From: Ruegeria sp. HKCCD8929
GTDB lineage: Bacteria > Pseudomonadota > Alphaproteobacteria > Rhodobacterales > Rhodobacteraceae
DNA: 64,000 nucleotides
Assembly: GCF_013031405.1 (NCBI RefSeq)
Contig: NZ_WPZY01000009.1
Coordinates: forward strand, 62,001-126,000
Direction: 5' to 3'
Both the position numbers and the translations under genes were made by a program. The notes beneath the pieces were generated by a model. That model saw only the letters and a list, made by a program, of their open reading frames with translations, ran no database searches and was not told the DNA's origin. This document shows positions 25,411 to 34,977 of the stretch, piece after piece (positions within the stretch are counted from its first letter, which is position 1; the number at the start of each line of letters is the position of its first letter).

Positions 25411-27081
25411 TTGTCCCGAAATGGCGACGAAATTGACACGAATTCTTCTGAAATCGTTCGCATTGGCGATTTCACGCTCTCTCTTGAAAATCTGGAGATT
25501 CAAAGCGTTACAGGACAAACCGTTGATCTGCGCAGCCAAAGCGCGGACGTTTTGGCGGTTCTGGTGCAGCATGCCGGAGAGATCGTCTCCAAAGACACCC
25601 TGATAGACCGCGTCTGGGCCGATACTTTTGTGACCGATGACAGCCTCGTCCAATGCATCGCTGATATCCGGCGGGCGCTAGGTGACACGGATCACAAACT
25701 GGTTCAGACATTTCCTAAGAAGGGGTACAAACTCAACGCGACACCGGTCGATACCGCCGAAAAGACAGTTCATACCGGTCTCGCGTCCCGGGCTAGCCCT
25801 TCGGCCAGACGGCGTAACGTCATAGCGATTGCGTCGCTAGCCGCGCTGGCGCTGATCGGCATGATCTATCTGATACCTGGTGATCCGCCGCGCGGTGAAA
25901 GCGACCACTCCCCGCGCATCGCGGTGCTGGCCTTCGACGATTTCAGCGCGGGCGAGGATAAGGGCTACCTGTCGGATGCGATCGCCGAAGGCATTATCAC
26001 CGAACTTGCCCGGTCGCGTTTTTATGACGTGATCGCCCGCAACTCGAGTTTCCGTTATCGCGGCCAGCCCATCGACATTCATCAGATCGGCGAAGAACTT
26101 GGGGTACAATTCGTCCTTGAGGGCAGCCAGCAAAAGTCAGGTGACAAGCTGAAGGTCACTGCGCAGCTCATAGACGCCACAACCGGAGAGCATCTTTGGG
26201 CGCATACCTACGACCAGAACATCGGGGATCTGTTTGTTGTGCAGGACCAAATCGTCCGAACGCTCGCTGACCGTGTGGGCGAGCGCCTCATGCGCCCAAG
26301 CCCCGTGAGCGACCCGGACAAAGTCACCGCCCAGCATCTGTTCCTGAAGGCCCGTCAATTCGTCGTTGATGACTTTTCCGAAGCAAGCAATTGGAAAGCA
26401 TACGAAACCGTACAGAAAATTTTCGAAGTGGACCCCGACAGCCACTATGCACATCTCGGTATGGTGTTCGTGTATCGTCATGCCGGCGAATTCGGCTGGC
26501 ATGGCTGGGATCGGCAGGAAGCCTTCGATACCGCGCTGGAGCATGGCCTTAAAGCACTAGAAATCGCTGCGGACGATCCAAGCACACACTACTTACTGGC
26601 GTTGCTAAGAGGCTCGCGCGGCGAAAATGAAGAAGCGTTGGCGCACTACGACAAGGCAGTGGCACTTAATCCCAGCGCGTCACGGTATCTGGCAGCCAGT
26701 GCAACTCCCTTGCTCAATGTTGGCCGTACTGACGAGGCAATCGAACGACTGGAACGGGCCAAGGGTATCGACCCCTTCCACTCTCGAAACGTCCATTGGA
26801 GGATGGGTTGGGCACTTTGGCAAAAGGGGGACTGTGAAGGAGCGCTTGATGCTTTTCTGCAAATGGACAAGATCGTGAAGGGCGCGCACCGCATGCTGGC
26901 CGCGATCTATGCGTGCCTCGGCGAGGTCGAAAAGGCGCAGGACGCATACAAAGTGTTTTACGCCGACGCGCATGAGCCGACGATTGCCGAGCAACGCGCC
27001 GAAAGTATCGACACCTGGACCGCGCCCGGCGCGTTAGAGCGCTATCTGGATCACATGCGTATTGCCGGGATGAAAGACTGA
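25411..27081 (+). CDS. ToxR/CadC-type transmembrane regulator with TPR-like C-terminus
   Basis: The protein has about 556 residues. An N-terminal OmpR/ToxR-type winged helix (residues about 10-105; VLVQHAGEIVSKDTLIDRVW and LVQTFPKKGYKL) is followed by one membrane helix (VIAIASLAALALIGMIYLI). A periplasmic TolB-N/FlgO-like domain (IAVLAFDDFSAGEDKGYLSDAIAEGI) precedes TPR-like repeats (EEALAHYDKAVALNPSASRYL and DEAIERLERAKGIDP). The TTG at 25411 is used because GGAGGAG lies 6 bases upstream. A GTG at 25396 is in frame but has no such site. The gene is less GC-rich than its neighbours, suggesting transfer. It faces a divergent small secreted protein. Confidence 0.85.
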   Translation: MSRNGDEIDTNSSEIVRIGDFTLSLENLEIQSVTGQTVDLRSQSADVLAVLVQHAGEIVSKDTLIDRVWADTFVTDDSLVQCIADIRRALGDTDHKLVQTFPKKGYKLNATPVDTAEKTVHTGLASRASPSARRRNVIAIASLAALALIGMIYLIPGDPPRGESDHSPRIAVLAFDDFSAGEDKGYLSDAIAEGIITELARSRFYDVIARNSSFRYRGQPIDIHQIGEELGVQFVLEGSQQKSGDKLKVTAQLIDATTGEHLWAHTYDQNIGDLFVVQDQIVRTLADRVGERLMRPSPVSDPDKVTAQHLFLKARQFVVDDFSEASNWKAYETVQKIFEVDPDSHYAHLGMVFVYRHAGEFGWHGWDRQEAFDTALEHGLKALEIAADDPSTHYLLALLRGSRGENEEALAHYDKAVALNPSASRYLAASATPLLNVGRTDEAIERLERAKGIDPFHSRNVHWRMGWALWQKGDCEGALDAFLQMDKIVKGAHRMLAAIYACLGEVEKAQDAYKVFYADAHEPTIAEQRAESIDTWTAPGALERYLDHMRIAGMKD

Positions 27082-27082
27082 C

Positions 27083-27102
27083 ACCGGCCTTGGCGCGCCG
27101 GT
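27083..27102 (+). terminator. Short GC hairpin after the ToxR/CadC-like gene
   Basis: ACCGGC (27083-27088) pairs with GCCGGT (27097-27102) across an 8-base loop, directly after the stop codon. There is no T run, so termination strength is uncertain. Confidence 0.35.
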
Positions 27103-27344
27103 TCACTCCCTCGGGGAATGCCATTCGTAATTTCAATAGCAGAACGCATGACCGATCTCTTGACTTCGACACAGATCTGTCTCTGCGCAACGTCTGGCAC
27201 AGAGGCTGACCTTCATACGTTTCGTAGCATTAGTCGAAATTGGGCTCTCCCCGGCCGCTCTCTGTGCGCTGAACAAAGGTCTGGGTCGGTGTCAAAGGAA
27301 ACCCAAGTGCTAAAAGGAAGAACTGTGGGAGTCAGGTTACCAGC
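27103..27344. other. Intergenic stretch without recognisable genes
   Basis: About 240 bases between the regulator and the ilvE terminator. Frames are short and lack family resemblance. I see no tRNA, repeat or promoter that can be supported. Confidence 0.5.
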
Positions 27345-27381
27345 TCAAACAAAACGCGCGGTGGATCAGACCCCCGCGCGT
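27345..27381 (-). terminator. Rho-independent terminator of ilvE
   Basis: On the minus strand ACGCGCGG (complement of 27374-27381) pairs with CCGCGCGT (complement of 27354-27361), followed by a TTTTGTTTG tail. It lies 20 bases after the ilvE stop. Confidence 0.65.
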
Positions 27382-27400
27382 TCACGTCGTGACAGACAGA

Positions 27401-28267
27401 TCAGCTCCTCACAAGTGCCTCATACGCCTCGGCAATCTCGCGGGTGATGTCGCCGACCTCGAACCGGTAAGGCCCGATCTCGCCCACCGGAGTGACCTCG
27501 GCGGCAGTGCCGGTCAGCCAGCATTGTTCGAACCCTTCCATCTCTTCCGGCATGATGTGACGTTCATGCACCGTGATGCCGCGATCCTTGAGCAGGCCGA
27601 TCACCGTCTGGCGGGTGAGCCCGTTCAGGAAACAGTCGGGCAGCGGGGTGTGCACCTCGCCATCCTTGACGAAAAAGATATTGGCCCCCGTCGCCTCGGC
27701 CACGTAGCCGCGATAGTCCATGAACAGCGCATCCGAGCAGCCCTGCGCCGTCGCCTTATGCTTGGAGATGGTGCAGATCATGTAGAGACCGGCGGCCTTG
27801 GCATGCACCGGGATGGTCTCGGGGCTGGGCCGTTTCCACTCGGCAATCGCCAGCTTGGCGCCCTGCATCTTGGCGTCGCCATAATACGCCCCCCAACCCC
27901 AGACCGCGATCGCCATGCGCACCGGGTTCGCAGCCGACGCCACGCCCATGTCTTCACCCGAGCCCCGCCACACGAGGGCGCGCACGTAAGCGTCCTGCAG
28001 GCCGGAGGCTTTGAGCGTCTCTTCCTTCGCGGCCTCGATCTGATCCACCGTGTAGGGCATCGGCATGTCCAGCGCCTCGGCAGAGGCAATCAGACGCTCG
28101 GAATGCTCACGGCTCTTGAAGATCTTGCCGTTATAGGCGCGCTCGCCCTCGAACACCGACGAGGCATAGTGCATGGCGTGGGTCAGGATATGTACCTGTG
28201 CATCCCGCCACGGGACCAGCTCTCCATCCATCCATATGACACCATCACGATCGTCATAACCCGCCAT
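27401..28267 (-). CDS. ilvE: Branched-chain amino-acid aminotransferase
   Basis: This 288-residue fold-type IV PLP enzyme transaminates Leu, Ile and Val with 2-oxoglutarate. Recognisable blocks are the N-terminal WMDGELVPWRDAQVHILTHAMHYASSVFEGER, the PLP-lysine region near ICTISKHKATAQGCSDALF, and GYVAEATGANIFFVKDG with GLTRQTVIGLLKDRGI for cofactor phosphate binding. Length is normal for IlvE. The order ilvE divergent to a MarR regulator and an OmpR-type response regulator is recalled from other Rhodobacterales. It carries its own terminator, so it is monocistronic. Confidence 0.92.
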   Translation of the reverse strand: MAGYDDRDGVIWMDGELVPWRDAQVHILTHAMHYASSVFEGERAYNGKIFKSREHSERLIASAEALDMPMPYTVDQIEAAKEETLKASGLQDAYVRALVWRGSGEDMGVASAANPVRMAIAVWGWGAYYGDAKMQGAKLAIAEWKRPSPETIPVHAKAAGLYMICTISKHKATAQGCSDALFMDYRGYVAEATGANIFFVKDGEVHTPLPDCFLNGLTRQTVIGLLKDRGITVHERHIMPEEMEGFEQCWLTGTAAEVTPVGEIGPYRFEVGDITREIAEAYEALVRS

Positions 28268-28415
28268 GCCGCAACCTCCTGAACCGGGCCGATTTTCCGA
28301 AAATTGCGCAACTTAGGACCGAAGCGGACACATTGTTGCGCAAAAGCTTCGATTCGATACCTGTTCACTCTTGGAATGTCAACAAGACTGACATAAAGTG
28401 GCCGGAAGCAACAAA

Positions 28416-28943
28416 ATGGGGCGCGATAACATGTCCGAAACCCGTACGGCGCAGGCATTTGGCGGAGAAAGCCTGCTGTTTCTGACCGACGAGCAGTTGC
28501 GGCAGGGGATCGAGGCAATGTTCTTTGCCTATCGCGGGTTTACCGCCGATCCCGACCGGATTCTGGCCGAGCTGGCCTATGGCCGCGCCCATCACCGGGC
28601 GATCCATTTCATCAACCGCGCGCCGGGCACCACGGTGAACAATCTGCTGGCCATTCTGGGCGTCACCAAACAGTCTCTGAACCGGGTGCTTCGGACCCTG
28701 ATCGCCGACGGGCTGGTCGAAAGCCGCGTCGGCACCGTCGACAAGCGTGAACGGCACCTGTTCCTGACCGAGGCGGGCGCCGCGCTTGAGACAAAACTGT
28801 CCGATGCCCAGCGCGCCCGCATGCGCGCCGCCTACAAAGAGGCCGGGCCCGAGGCGGTAACCGGTTTCCGCAAAGTACTTGAAGCAATGATGGATGCTGA
28901 TATGCGTCGGGCCTACACCAAACTGCGGGATACCACCTCATGA
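28416..28943 (+). CDS. petP: MarR-family regulator, PetP-like
   Basis: This 175-residue winged-helix regulator has a MarR core with FINRAPGTTVNNLLAILGVTKQSLNRVLRTL as recognition region and VGTVDKRERHLFLTEAG as wing. The start at 28416 follows GGAAG at 7 bases. ATG 28431 and GTG 28398 are alternatives. Its stop overlaps the response regulator start (ATGA). A MarR gene fused in this way to an orphan OmpR-type response regulator is the petP-petR arrangement described in Rhodobacter capsulatus, where petR is needed for cytochrome bc1 expression. The name here rests on this context. Confidence 0.75.
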   Translation: MGRDNMSETRTAQAFGGESLLFLTDEQLRQGIEAMFFAYRGFTADPDRILAELAYGRAHHRAIHFINRAPGTTVNNLLAILGVTKQSLNRVLRTLIADGLVESRVGTVDKRERHLFLTEAGAALETKLSDAQRARMRAAYKEAGPEAVTGFRKVLEAMMDADMRRAYTKLRDTTS

Positions 28944-29641
28944 GCGATCTGGACGCCCACCTGCTGATTGTCGACGATGACGAGCGGATCCGCGACCTGC
29001 TCAAGAAATTCCTGATGCGCAACGGCTTTCTGGTGACGGCTGCCCGGGATGCGGCCCATGCGCGGCGGGTGCTGTCGGGGCTGGATTTCGACCTGATCGT
29101 GATGGATGTGATGATGCCGGGCGAGGACGGGGTCAGCCTGACACGCAGTCTGCGCGAAACCCAGGCCACCCCGATCCTGCTGCTGACCGCCCGCGGCGAG
29201 ACCGAACACCGGATCGCGGGGCTTGAGGCCGGGGCCGACGATTACCTCGCCAAACCGTTCGAGCCCAAGGAACTGCTGCTCAGGATCAACGCCATCCTGC
29301 GGCGGATGCCCGACACCCCGGCGCAGGACACCGCGCCCAAGATCCTGCATCTGGGCCCGATCCGCTACGACATCGAACGCGGCGAGATGTGGCAGGGCGA
29401 CGACCCGGTGCGCCTGACCGCGACCGAAAGCCAGCTGATGAAGATCTTCTCGGCCCAACCGGGTGAGCCCATCAGCCGCGCCAAGCTGGTCGAGGATCTG
29501 GGCCGCGACAAGGGCCAGGCGCAAGAGCGCGCGGTGGACGTACAGATCACCCGCCTGCGCCGCAAGATCGAACAGGACCCCAAGCAACCGCGCTATCTGC
29601 AGACGGTGCGGGGCGCGGGATATATGCTGGCGCCGGACTGA
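28940..29641 (+). CDS. petR: OmpR-family response regulator, PetR-like
   Basis: This 233-residue protein has a receiver domain with the acidic pair in LLIVDDDERIRDLL, the phospho-acceptor Asp in IVMDVMMPGEDG, and the Lys in DDYLAKPFEP. The C-terminal winged helix carries AQERAVDVQITRLRRKIEQDPKQPRYLQTVRGAGYML. No histidine kinase is adjacent. It overlaps the MarR gene by 4 bases. The pair resembles petP-petR of R. capsulatus, where PetR is atypical and needed for cytochrome bc1 genes. The identity is supported by context more than by any unique motif. Confidence 0.78.
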   Translation: MSDLDAHLLIVDDDERIRDLLKKFLMRNGFLVTAARDAAHARRVLSGLDFDLIVMDVMMPGEDGVSLTRSLRETQATPILLLTARGETEHRIAGLEAGADDYLAKPFEPKELLLRINAILRRMPDTPAQDTAPKILHLGPIRYDIERGEMWQGDDPVRLTATESQLMKIFSAQPGEPISRAKLVEDLGRDKGQAQERAVDVQITRLRRKIEQDPKQPRYLQTVRGAGYMLAPD

Positions 29642-29689
29642 GCGGCCAACCGTCTCCGATAGCCTCAGCCCAACGTATAAGGGACCCCG

Positions 29690-30616
29690 ATGAAAACAGC
29701 CCTGATCACCCATGCCGATTGTCTGGGCCATGTGACCCCCACCGGCCATCCCGAACGGGTGGCGCGGCTGGAGCACATCCTGCACGCGCTGGAGCCGCTG
29801 GACTTGAACCGGGTGACCGCGCCGCTGGCGGCTGACGATGACATTCTGCGAATCCATCCGGCCTCGTACCTGAGCGACATCCGCGATGCCCGGCCCGCAG
29901 AGGGGTTCACCCAGATCGACGGCGATACCTTCATGTCCCCGGGCTCGGTCGATGCCGCCTTTCGCGCGGCGGGCGCCGTGGTGCGGGCGGTGGACATGGT
30001 GATGGGTGGCGAGGCGCCCAACGCCTTCTGCGCCGTGCGTCCGCCGGGGCACCATGCCGAGACATCCACCGCCATGGGGTTCTGCCTGTTCGGCAACGCG
30101 GCACTTGCGGCAAAACATGCGCTCGATCACCACGGGCTGTCCCGCGTGGCGGTGGTGGATTTCGACGTGCATCACGGCAACGGCACGCAGGACCTACTGT
30201 GGGACGAGCCGCGCGCGCTGGTCATAACCTCGCAACAGATGCCGCTCTGGCCCGGCACCGGTCGCCCGGACGAAACCGGCGCCCATGGCAATGTGCTGAA
30301 CCTGCCGCTGGCCCCCAACACCGGCGGGGCCGAGATGCGCGCGGCCTGGCGCGATCAGGCTTTCCCACGCCTGCGCAGTTTCCGCCCCGAGCTGATCGTG
30401 ATCTCTACCGGGTTCGACGCCCATGCCGACGATCCGCTGGCCAATCTGAACTGGGAAACCGAGGATTTCGCGTGGATCACATCCGAGCTGTGCACGATTG
30501 CCCGCGAGGTCTGCGACGGACGTATCGTCTCGACTCTCGAAGGCGGGTATGATCTGAACGCGCTGGCCGCGGCAACGCGCGCGCATGTGCAAGAACTGAT
30601 GAAGGCTGCCCAATGA
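29690..30616 (+). CDS. Histone-deacetylase-family amidohydrolase
   Basis: This 308-residue Zn-dependent deacetylase is of the HDAC/acetoin-utilisation/acetylpolyamine amidohydrolase family. The active-site blocks are RPPGHHAE (tandem His), DFDVHHGNGTQ (Asp and His Zn ligands) and STGFDAHADDPL (second Asp). Bacterial members deacetylate acetylpolyamines or other small amides, and the substrate is not evident here. A 48-base gap separates it from petR, and its stop overlaps xseB (ATGA), so it is translationally coupled to xseB. Confidence 0.9.
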   Translation: MKTALITHADCLGHVTPTGHPERVARLEHILHALEPLDLNRVTAPLAADDDILRIHPASYLSDIRDARPAEGFTQIDGDTFMSPGSVDAAFRAAGAVVRAVDMVMGGEAPNAFCAVRPPGHHAETSTAMGFCLFGNAALAAKHALDHHGLSRVAVVDFDVHHGNGTQDLLWDEPRALVITSQQMPLWPGTGRPDETGAHGNVLNLPLAPNTGGAEMRAAWRDQAFPRLRSFRPELIVISTGFDAHADDPLANLNWETEDFAWITSELCTIAREVCDGRIVSTLEGGYDLNALAAATRAHVQELMKAAQ

Positions 30617-30855
30617 CCGAGACACCCGTTGATCAGATGACCTTCGAACAGGCGATGAAGGAACTTGAGGCCGTGGTCGGCCAGCTGGAACGCGGCGACG
30701 TGGCGCTGGACCAGTCCATCGCGCTCTATGAACGCGGTGCCGCGCTCAAGAAACGCTGCGAGGATGAGCTGAAGCGCGCCGAGGAAAAGGTGGCCGCGAT
30801 CACGCTGGACGCCAAGGGCGAACCCACCGGGACCCAGCCTGTCGAAGGCCAGTAA
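30613..30855 (+). CDS. xseB: Exodeoxyribonuclease VII small subunit
   Basis: This 80-residue helical protein has the XseB signature FEQAMKELEAVVGQLERGDVALDQSIALYERGAALKKRCEDEL, a coiled coil that packs on XseA. Exonuclease VII degrades single-stranded DNA from both ends. XseA is not in the window. It overlaps the deacetylase gene by 4 bases and ends directly at the ispA start. The xseB-ispA-dxs order is widespread in Proteobacteria. Confidence 0.93.
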   Translation: MTETPVDQMTFEQAMKELEAVVGQLERGDVALDQSIALYERGAALKKRCEDELKRAEEKVAAITLDAKGEPTGTQPVEGQ

Positions 30856-31722
30856 ATGTTTCGCGAACAACTGGCGCAGGATGCGGCGCAGATTCAGGAC
30901 CAGTTCGATCTGGTTCTGGGCGCGCTGGACGATCTCGATGTGACGCGGGCCATGGCCTATACCACGCGGGGCGGCAAACGCCTGCGCGGGTTTCTGGTAC
31001 TCGAAAGCGCCCGGTTGCATGACGTGGACGTGGCCCGCGCGATCTGGCCCGCAACCGCGATCGAAGCGCTGCACGCCTATTCGCTGGTTCATGACGACCT
31101 GCCCTGCATGGACGATGACGATCTGCGCCGGGGCAAACCCACGGTACATGTGAAATGGGACGAGGGCACCGCCGTTCTGGCCGGGGACGCCCTGCAAACG
31201 CTGGCATTCGAGCTGTGCGCCCGGCCCGAGACCGGCCCCGCGGAGGTCCGCGCCGATCTGGCGCTGACATTGGCGCAGGCCAGCGGCGCGCAGGGCATGG
31301 TGCTGGGACAGGCGCTGGATATCGCTGCCGAAACCGCTTCCGCACCTCTCACGCTTGATGAAATCACCCGCCTGCAGGCGGGCAAGACCGGCGCATTGAT
31401 CGAATGGTCGGCCTGCGCAGGCGCCCGGCTGGCTGGGGCAGATCCCGAACAGTTGCGCCAATATGCCCGCGCGCTGGGGCTTGCTTTCCAGATCGCCGAT
31501 GACATCTTGGATGTCGAGGGCGACGCGGAAAAGGCCGGAAAACGCCTGCAAAAGGACGCCGAGGCGGGCAAGGCCACCTTTGTCTCGCTTCTGGGTCTGG
31601 ACGCGGCACGGGCCCGCGCGGCAGAGCTGGTGGATCAGGCCTGCGCGGCGCTTGACGGATACGGACCGCGCGCGGAAACCTTGAAGGAGGCCGCCCGCTT
31701 CGTTATTGCCCGCGACAGCTAG
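30856..31722 (+). CDS. ispA: Farnesyl diphosphate synthase (polyprenyl synthetase)
   Basis: This 288-residue short-chain E-type prenyltransferase makes farnesyl diphosphate from dimethylallyl/geranyl and isopentenyl diphosphates. The first Asp-rich motif is [18 protein letters not shown] and the second is [26 protein letters not shown] is the substrate-binding block. The ATG immediately follows the xseB stop. It lies in xseB-ispA-dxs, so it supplies the same isoprenoid pathway as the following dxs, giving quinones, undecaprenyl phosphate and possibly carotenoids. Confidence 0.93.
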   Translation: MFREQLAQDAAQIQDQFDLVLGALDDLDVTRAMAYTTRGGKRLRGFLVLESARLHDVDVARAIWPATAIEALHAYSLVHDDLPCMDDDDLRRGKPTVHVKWDEGTAVLAGDALQTLAFELCARPETGPAEVRADLALTLAQASGAQGMVLGQALDIAAETASAPLTLDEITRLQAGKTGALIEWSACAGARLAGADPEQLRQYARALGLAFQIADDILDVEGDAEKAGKRLQKDAEAGKATFVSLLGLDAARARAAELVDQACAALDGYGPRAETLKEAARFVIARDS

Positions 31723-31744
31723 CCGTAAGGGACGCGCCGAAAAC

Positions 31745-33676
31745 ATGACGTCTGACCGCCCGAATACCCCCCTGCTGGACCTTGTGAACCGCCCCGCGGA
31801 CCTCAAGCAGTTCTCGGATGCCCAACTGACCCAGTTGGCAAGCGAGCTTCGGGCGGAAACCGTCTCGGCGGTCTCGGTCACCGGCGGTCACCTGGGCGCA
31901 GGTCTGGGCGTGGTGGAACTGACCGTGGCGCTGCACGCAGTGTTCGACACCCCGCGTGACAAGATCGTCTGGGACGTCGGCCACCAGTGCTACCCCCACA
32001 AGATCCTCACCGAACGCCGCGACCGCATCCGCACCCTGCGGATGAAGGACGGCCTCAGCGGCTTCACCAAACGCAGCGAAAGCCCATACGACCCGTTCGG
32101 CGCCGCCCACAGCTCAACCTCGATCAGCGCCGCGCTTGGTTTCGCCGTCGCCCGCGACCTGGGCGGCGTGACGCCCGAAGGGCTGGGCGACGCGATTGCC
32201 GTGATCGGCGACGGCTCGATGTCCGCCGGCATGGCCTTCGAGGCAATGAACAACGCGGGCCACCTGAAAAAGCGCCTGATCGTTATCCTCAACGACAACG
32301 AGATGAGCATCGCCCCGCCGGTCGGCGCGCTGTCCAACTACCTCTCGCGCCTCTACGCAGAAGAACCGTTTCAGGAGCTGAAAGCCGCCGCCAAAGGCGC
32401 CGTCTCGCTGCTGCCCGAACCCTTCCGCGAAGGCGCCAAACGCGCCAAGGAGATGCTCAAGGGCATGGCCGTCGGCGGCACCCTGTTCGAAGAGCTTGGC
32501 TTCTCCTATCTCGGCCCCATCGACGGGCACGACATGGACCAGCTCCTGCCGGTTCTGCGCACCGTCAAGGCCCGCGCCACCGGTCCGATCCTGATCCACG
32601 TGCTGACCAAAAAGGGCAAGGGATACGCCCCCGCCGAGGCCGCCCGCGACCGCGGCCACGCCACCGCCAAGTTCGACGTTGTGACGGGCGAGCAGAAAAA
32701 GGCGCCCTCGAACGCGCCCTCCTACACCTCGGTCTTCGGCAACACACTGGTGGATCAGGCCGCCCGCGACGACAAGATCGTCGCCGTCACCGCCGCGATG
32801 CCGGACGGCACCGGGCTGAACCTCTTTGCCGAGCGCTACCCGTCGCGCTGCTTCGACGTGGGCATCGCCGAACAGCATGGCGTCACCTTCTCGGCCGCGC
32901 TCGCCGCCGGCGGGCTGAAACCCTTCTGCGCGATGTATTCCACCTTCCTGCAACGCGGCTACGATCAGGTCGTGCACGACGTGGCGATCCAGCGCCTGCC
33001 CGTGCGCTTCGCCATCGACCGCGCCGGACTGGTGGGCGCGGACGGCGCCACCCACGCGGGCTCGTTCGACATCGCCTACCTTGCCAACCTGCCCGGCATG
33101 GTGGTCATGGCCGCCGCAGACGAGGCCGAGCTGATGCACATGATCGCCACCGCCGCCGCCCATGACGACGGCCCCATCGCCTTCCGCTACCCGCGCGGCG
33201 AAGGCGTGGGCGTAGACCTGCCCGAACGCGGCGAGGTGCTGGAAATCGGCAAGGGCCGCATGATCCAACAGGGCGCCCGCGTGGCCCTCCTGTCCTTCGG
33301 CACCCGCTTGGCCGAGGTGCAAAACGCCGCCGAGGCGCTTGACGCAAAGGGCATCACCCCCACCATCGCCGACGCCCGCTTCGCCAAACCGCTGGACCGA
33401 GACCTGATCCTGCGGCTGGCCTCCGAACACGAGGCCCTGATCACCATAGAAGAGGGCGCCATCGGCGGCTTCGGCAGCCACGTGGCGCAATTGCTGGCGG
33501 ACGAGGGCGTCTTCGACCACGGCCTCAAATACCGCTCAATGGTCCTGCCCGACACCTTCATCGACCAGGCCAGCCCGGCGGACATGTATGCCGTGGCGGG
33601 CATGAATGCCGAGCACATCGAAGCCAAGGTGCTTGAGGTTCTGGGCGTAGCGCAGATCGGGGAAAAGCGGGCGTAG
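31745..33676 (+). CDS. dxs: 1-deoxy-D-xylulose-5-phosphate synthase
   Basis: This 643-residue thiamine-diphosphate enzyme condenses pyruvate and glyceraldehyde-3-phosphate in the first step of the MEP pathway. TPP binding is at [18 protein letters not shown] with a downstream [22 protein letters not shown] and the transketolase-like [22 protein letters not shown] are family hallmarks. The start is MTSDRPNTP. The in-frame ATG at 31706 overlaps ispA and is less likely. It follows ispA after 22 bases, the usual arrangement. Confidence 0.94.
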   Translation: MTSDRPNTPLLDLVNRPADLKQFSDAQLTQLASELRAETVSAVSVTGGHLGAGLGVVELTVALHAVFDTPRDKIVWDVGHQCYPHKILTERRDRIRTLRMKDGLSGFTKRSESPYDPFGAAHSSTSISAALGFAVARDLGGVTPEGLGDAIAVIGDGSMSAGMAFEAMNNAGHLKKRLIVILNDNEMSIAPPVGALSNYLSRLYAEEPFQELKAAAKGAVSLLPEPFREGAKRAKEMLKGMAVGGTLFEELGFSYLGPIDGHDMDQLLPVLRTVKARATGPILIHVLTKKGKGYAPAEAARDRGHATAKFDVVTGEQKKAPSNAPSYTSVFGNTLVDQAARDDKIVAVTAAMPDGTGLNLFAERYPSRCFDVGIAEQHGVTFSAALAAGGLKPFCAMYSTFLQRGYDQVVHDVAIQRLPVRFAIDRAGLVGADGATHAGSFDIAYLANLPGMVVMAAADEAELMHMIATAAAHDDGPIAFRYPRGEGVGVDLPERGEVLEIGKGRMIQQGARVALLSFGTRLAEVQNAAEALDAKGITPTIADARFAKPLDRDLILRLASEHEALITIEEGAIGGFGSHVAQLLADEGVFDHGLKYRSMVLPDTFIDQASPADMYAVAGMNAEHIEAKVLEVLGVAQIGEKRA

Positions 33677-33795
33677 AGGTTTGGGGCATGCCTTGAAAGC
33701 GGGCGAAGCGCATGATCGCTTCGGCAAGTCCGATACTATCTTCCGTGCGCGCCTTGCAAAGCGATGCGAACACAACGCCTCCTGAAGTACCGCCC

Positions 33796-34977
33796 TTAAC
33801 CCTGCACCCTCAACCGTCCCGCCAAAACCGTAGCGAGAAGCGCCAACCCCATGAGGAGGGTAAAAGACAAGCGCATACCAGTGACTTGGGCGGCAAATCC
33901 TATGATCGGCGGTCCAAGCAGCATGCCGCCGTAGCCTAAGGTGGCCACGCTGGCGATGGCAGGGCCTGCGGCCACGTGGGGGTCCCGCGCCGCGCGGGAA
34001 AAGACGAGCGGCATGACGACGGCATAGCCAAGCCCTGTAAACGTGAAGCCGATGAGAACCATCGGAACGCTTTGGCCGATGATTGCGATTGCAAGGCCAA
34101 AGGCGGCTGTCGACGCGCTCGCACGAACGGTGGCGACGGCGCCAAAGCGCTCTACGAGAAGGCCGCCGCAGAGACGCATCAAGACCATCGCCGCACTGAA
34201 GACCGCGTATCCGAGCGCAGCCTGCGCCTCGGTCGCCTCGGCTGCGACCCGCAAAAAGACGGCACTCCAGTCAGCCATGGCGCCCTCACCCATCGACACC
34301 GCAAAAGCGATGAGACCGACGAGGAGGAGTGGTCCGGATGGCAGTGCAAATAGAGTGCCGGAGGCTGAACTGGCCGCAGCATCGTTCGACCTCGATGCGG
34401 GAAGCATCACCGCAAGTGCGACCGCTCCGCCGACAAGTGCCACAGCAGCGAAGTGTTCGCTGGGCCCTTGGCCAAAATGGGCGGCGGCGAAGCCGCTGGC
34501 AGCACCAAGCCCTGCTCCGAGGCTGAACATGGCGTGAAACACCGACATTGTGCTGCGCCCCGTGCGCATTTCCACCCGGGCCCCCCATCCGTTCATGGCC
34601 ACGTCCATGGCGCCGTGCAACGCGCCGAAGATTGCCAATGTCACCCCAAGTGCCAGCGGCGTCGGGGCAACTGTAAGAAGGACCAACGCAGGTATGTAAA
34701 CCCACGCGCAGCGCACGGTGAGCCTGGGTGCGCCCCACCGCTCCGACAAGGCGCCGGCCAGCGGGAATGCCGCGATGGCACCCCCGGCCAGAGCAAGGAG
34801 AAGCAGGCCCAGAGTGCCGGGGGCGAGACCGAAACCGTCCTTGAAGGCCGGTACGCGTGCAGCCCAGGCACCGAACAGAAATCCGTTAAGCGCGAAAGCG
34901 GCGACAACGGCGCGCCATTCAGCATCCGCCCACAAAGCTTCGACGGCATCACCGTCCCGCACTACACCGTCAGACAT
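33796..34977 (-). CDS. MFS transporter (YbjJ-like)
   Basis: This 393-residue major facilitator has about 12 hydrophobic segments, with FALNGFLFGAWAARVPAFKDGFGLAPGTLGLLLL at helix 1-2 and GAMDVAMNGWGARVE in the middle. These resemble the YbjJ/inner-membrane MFS subgroup, whose substrates are unknown. It overlaps the DeoR-family gene by 8 bases and has a strong ribosome site (GGAGGTATTCC). The DeoR regulator probably controls its expression. A sugar or polyol substrate would be expected from DeoR context, but this is inference. Confidence 0.82.
   Translation of the reverse strand: MSDGVVRDGDAVEALWADAEWRAVVAAFALNGFLFGAWAARVPAFKDGFGLAPGTLGLLLLALAGGAIAAFPLAGALSERWGAPRLTVRCAWVYIPALVLLTVAPTPLALGVTLAIFGALHGAMDVAMNGWGARVEMRTGRSTMSVFHAMFSLGAGLGAASGFAAAHFGQGPSEHFAAVALVGGAVALAVMLPASRSNDAAASSASGTLFALPSGPLLLVGLIAFAVSMGEGAMADWSAVFLRVAAEATEAQAALGYAVFSAAMVLMRLCGGLLVERFGAVATVRASASTAAFGLAIAIIGQSVPMVLIGFTFTGLGYAVVMPLVFSRAARDPHVAAGPAIASVATLGYGGMLLGPPIIGFAAQVTGMRLSFTLLMGLALLATVLAGRLRVQG

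Noticed and set aside
32114-33520. 468-codon minus-strand frame antisense to dxs
   Set aside because: It has low-complexity Gly/Gln/Asp composition with no family motif, and dxs on the plus strand is complete.
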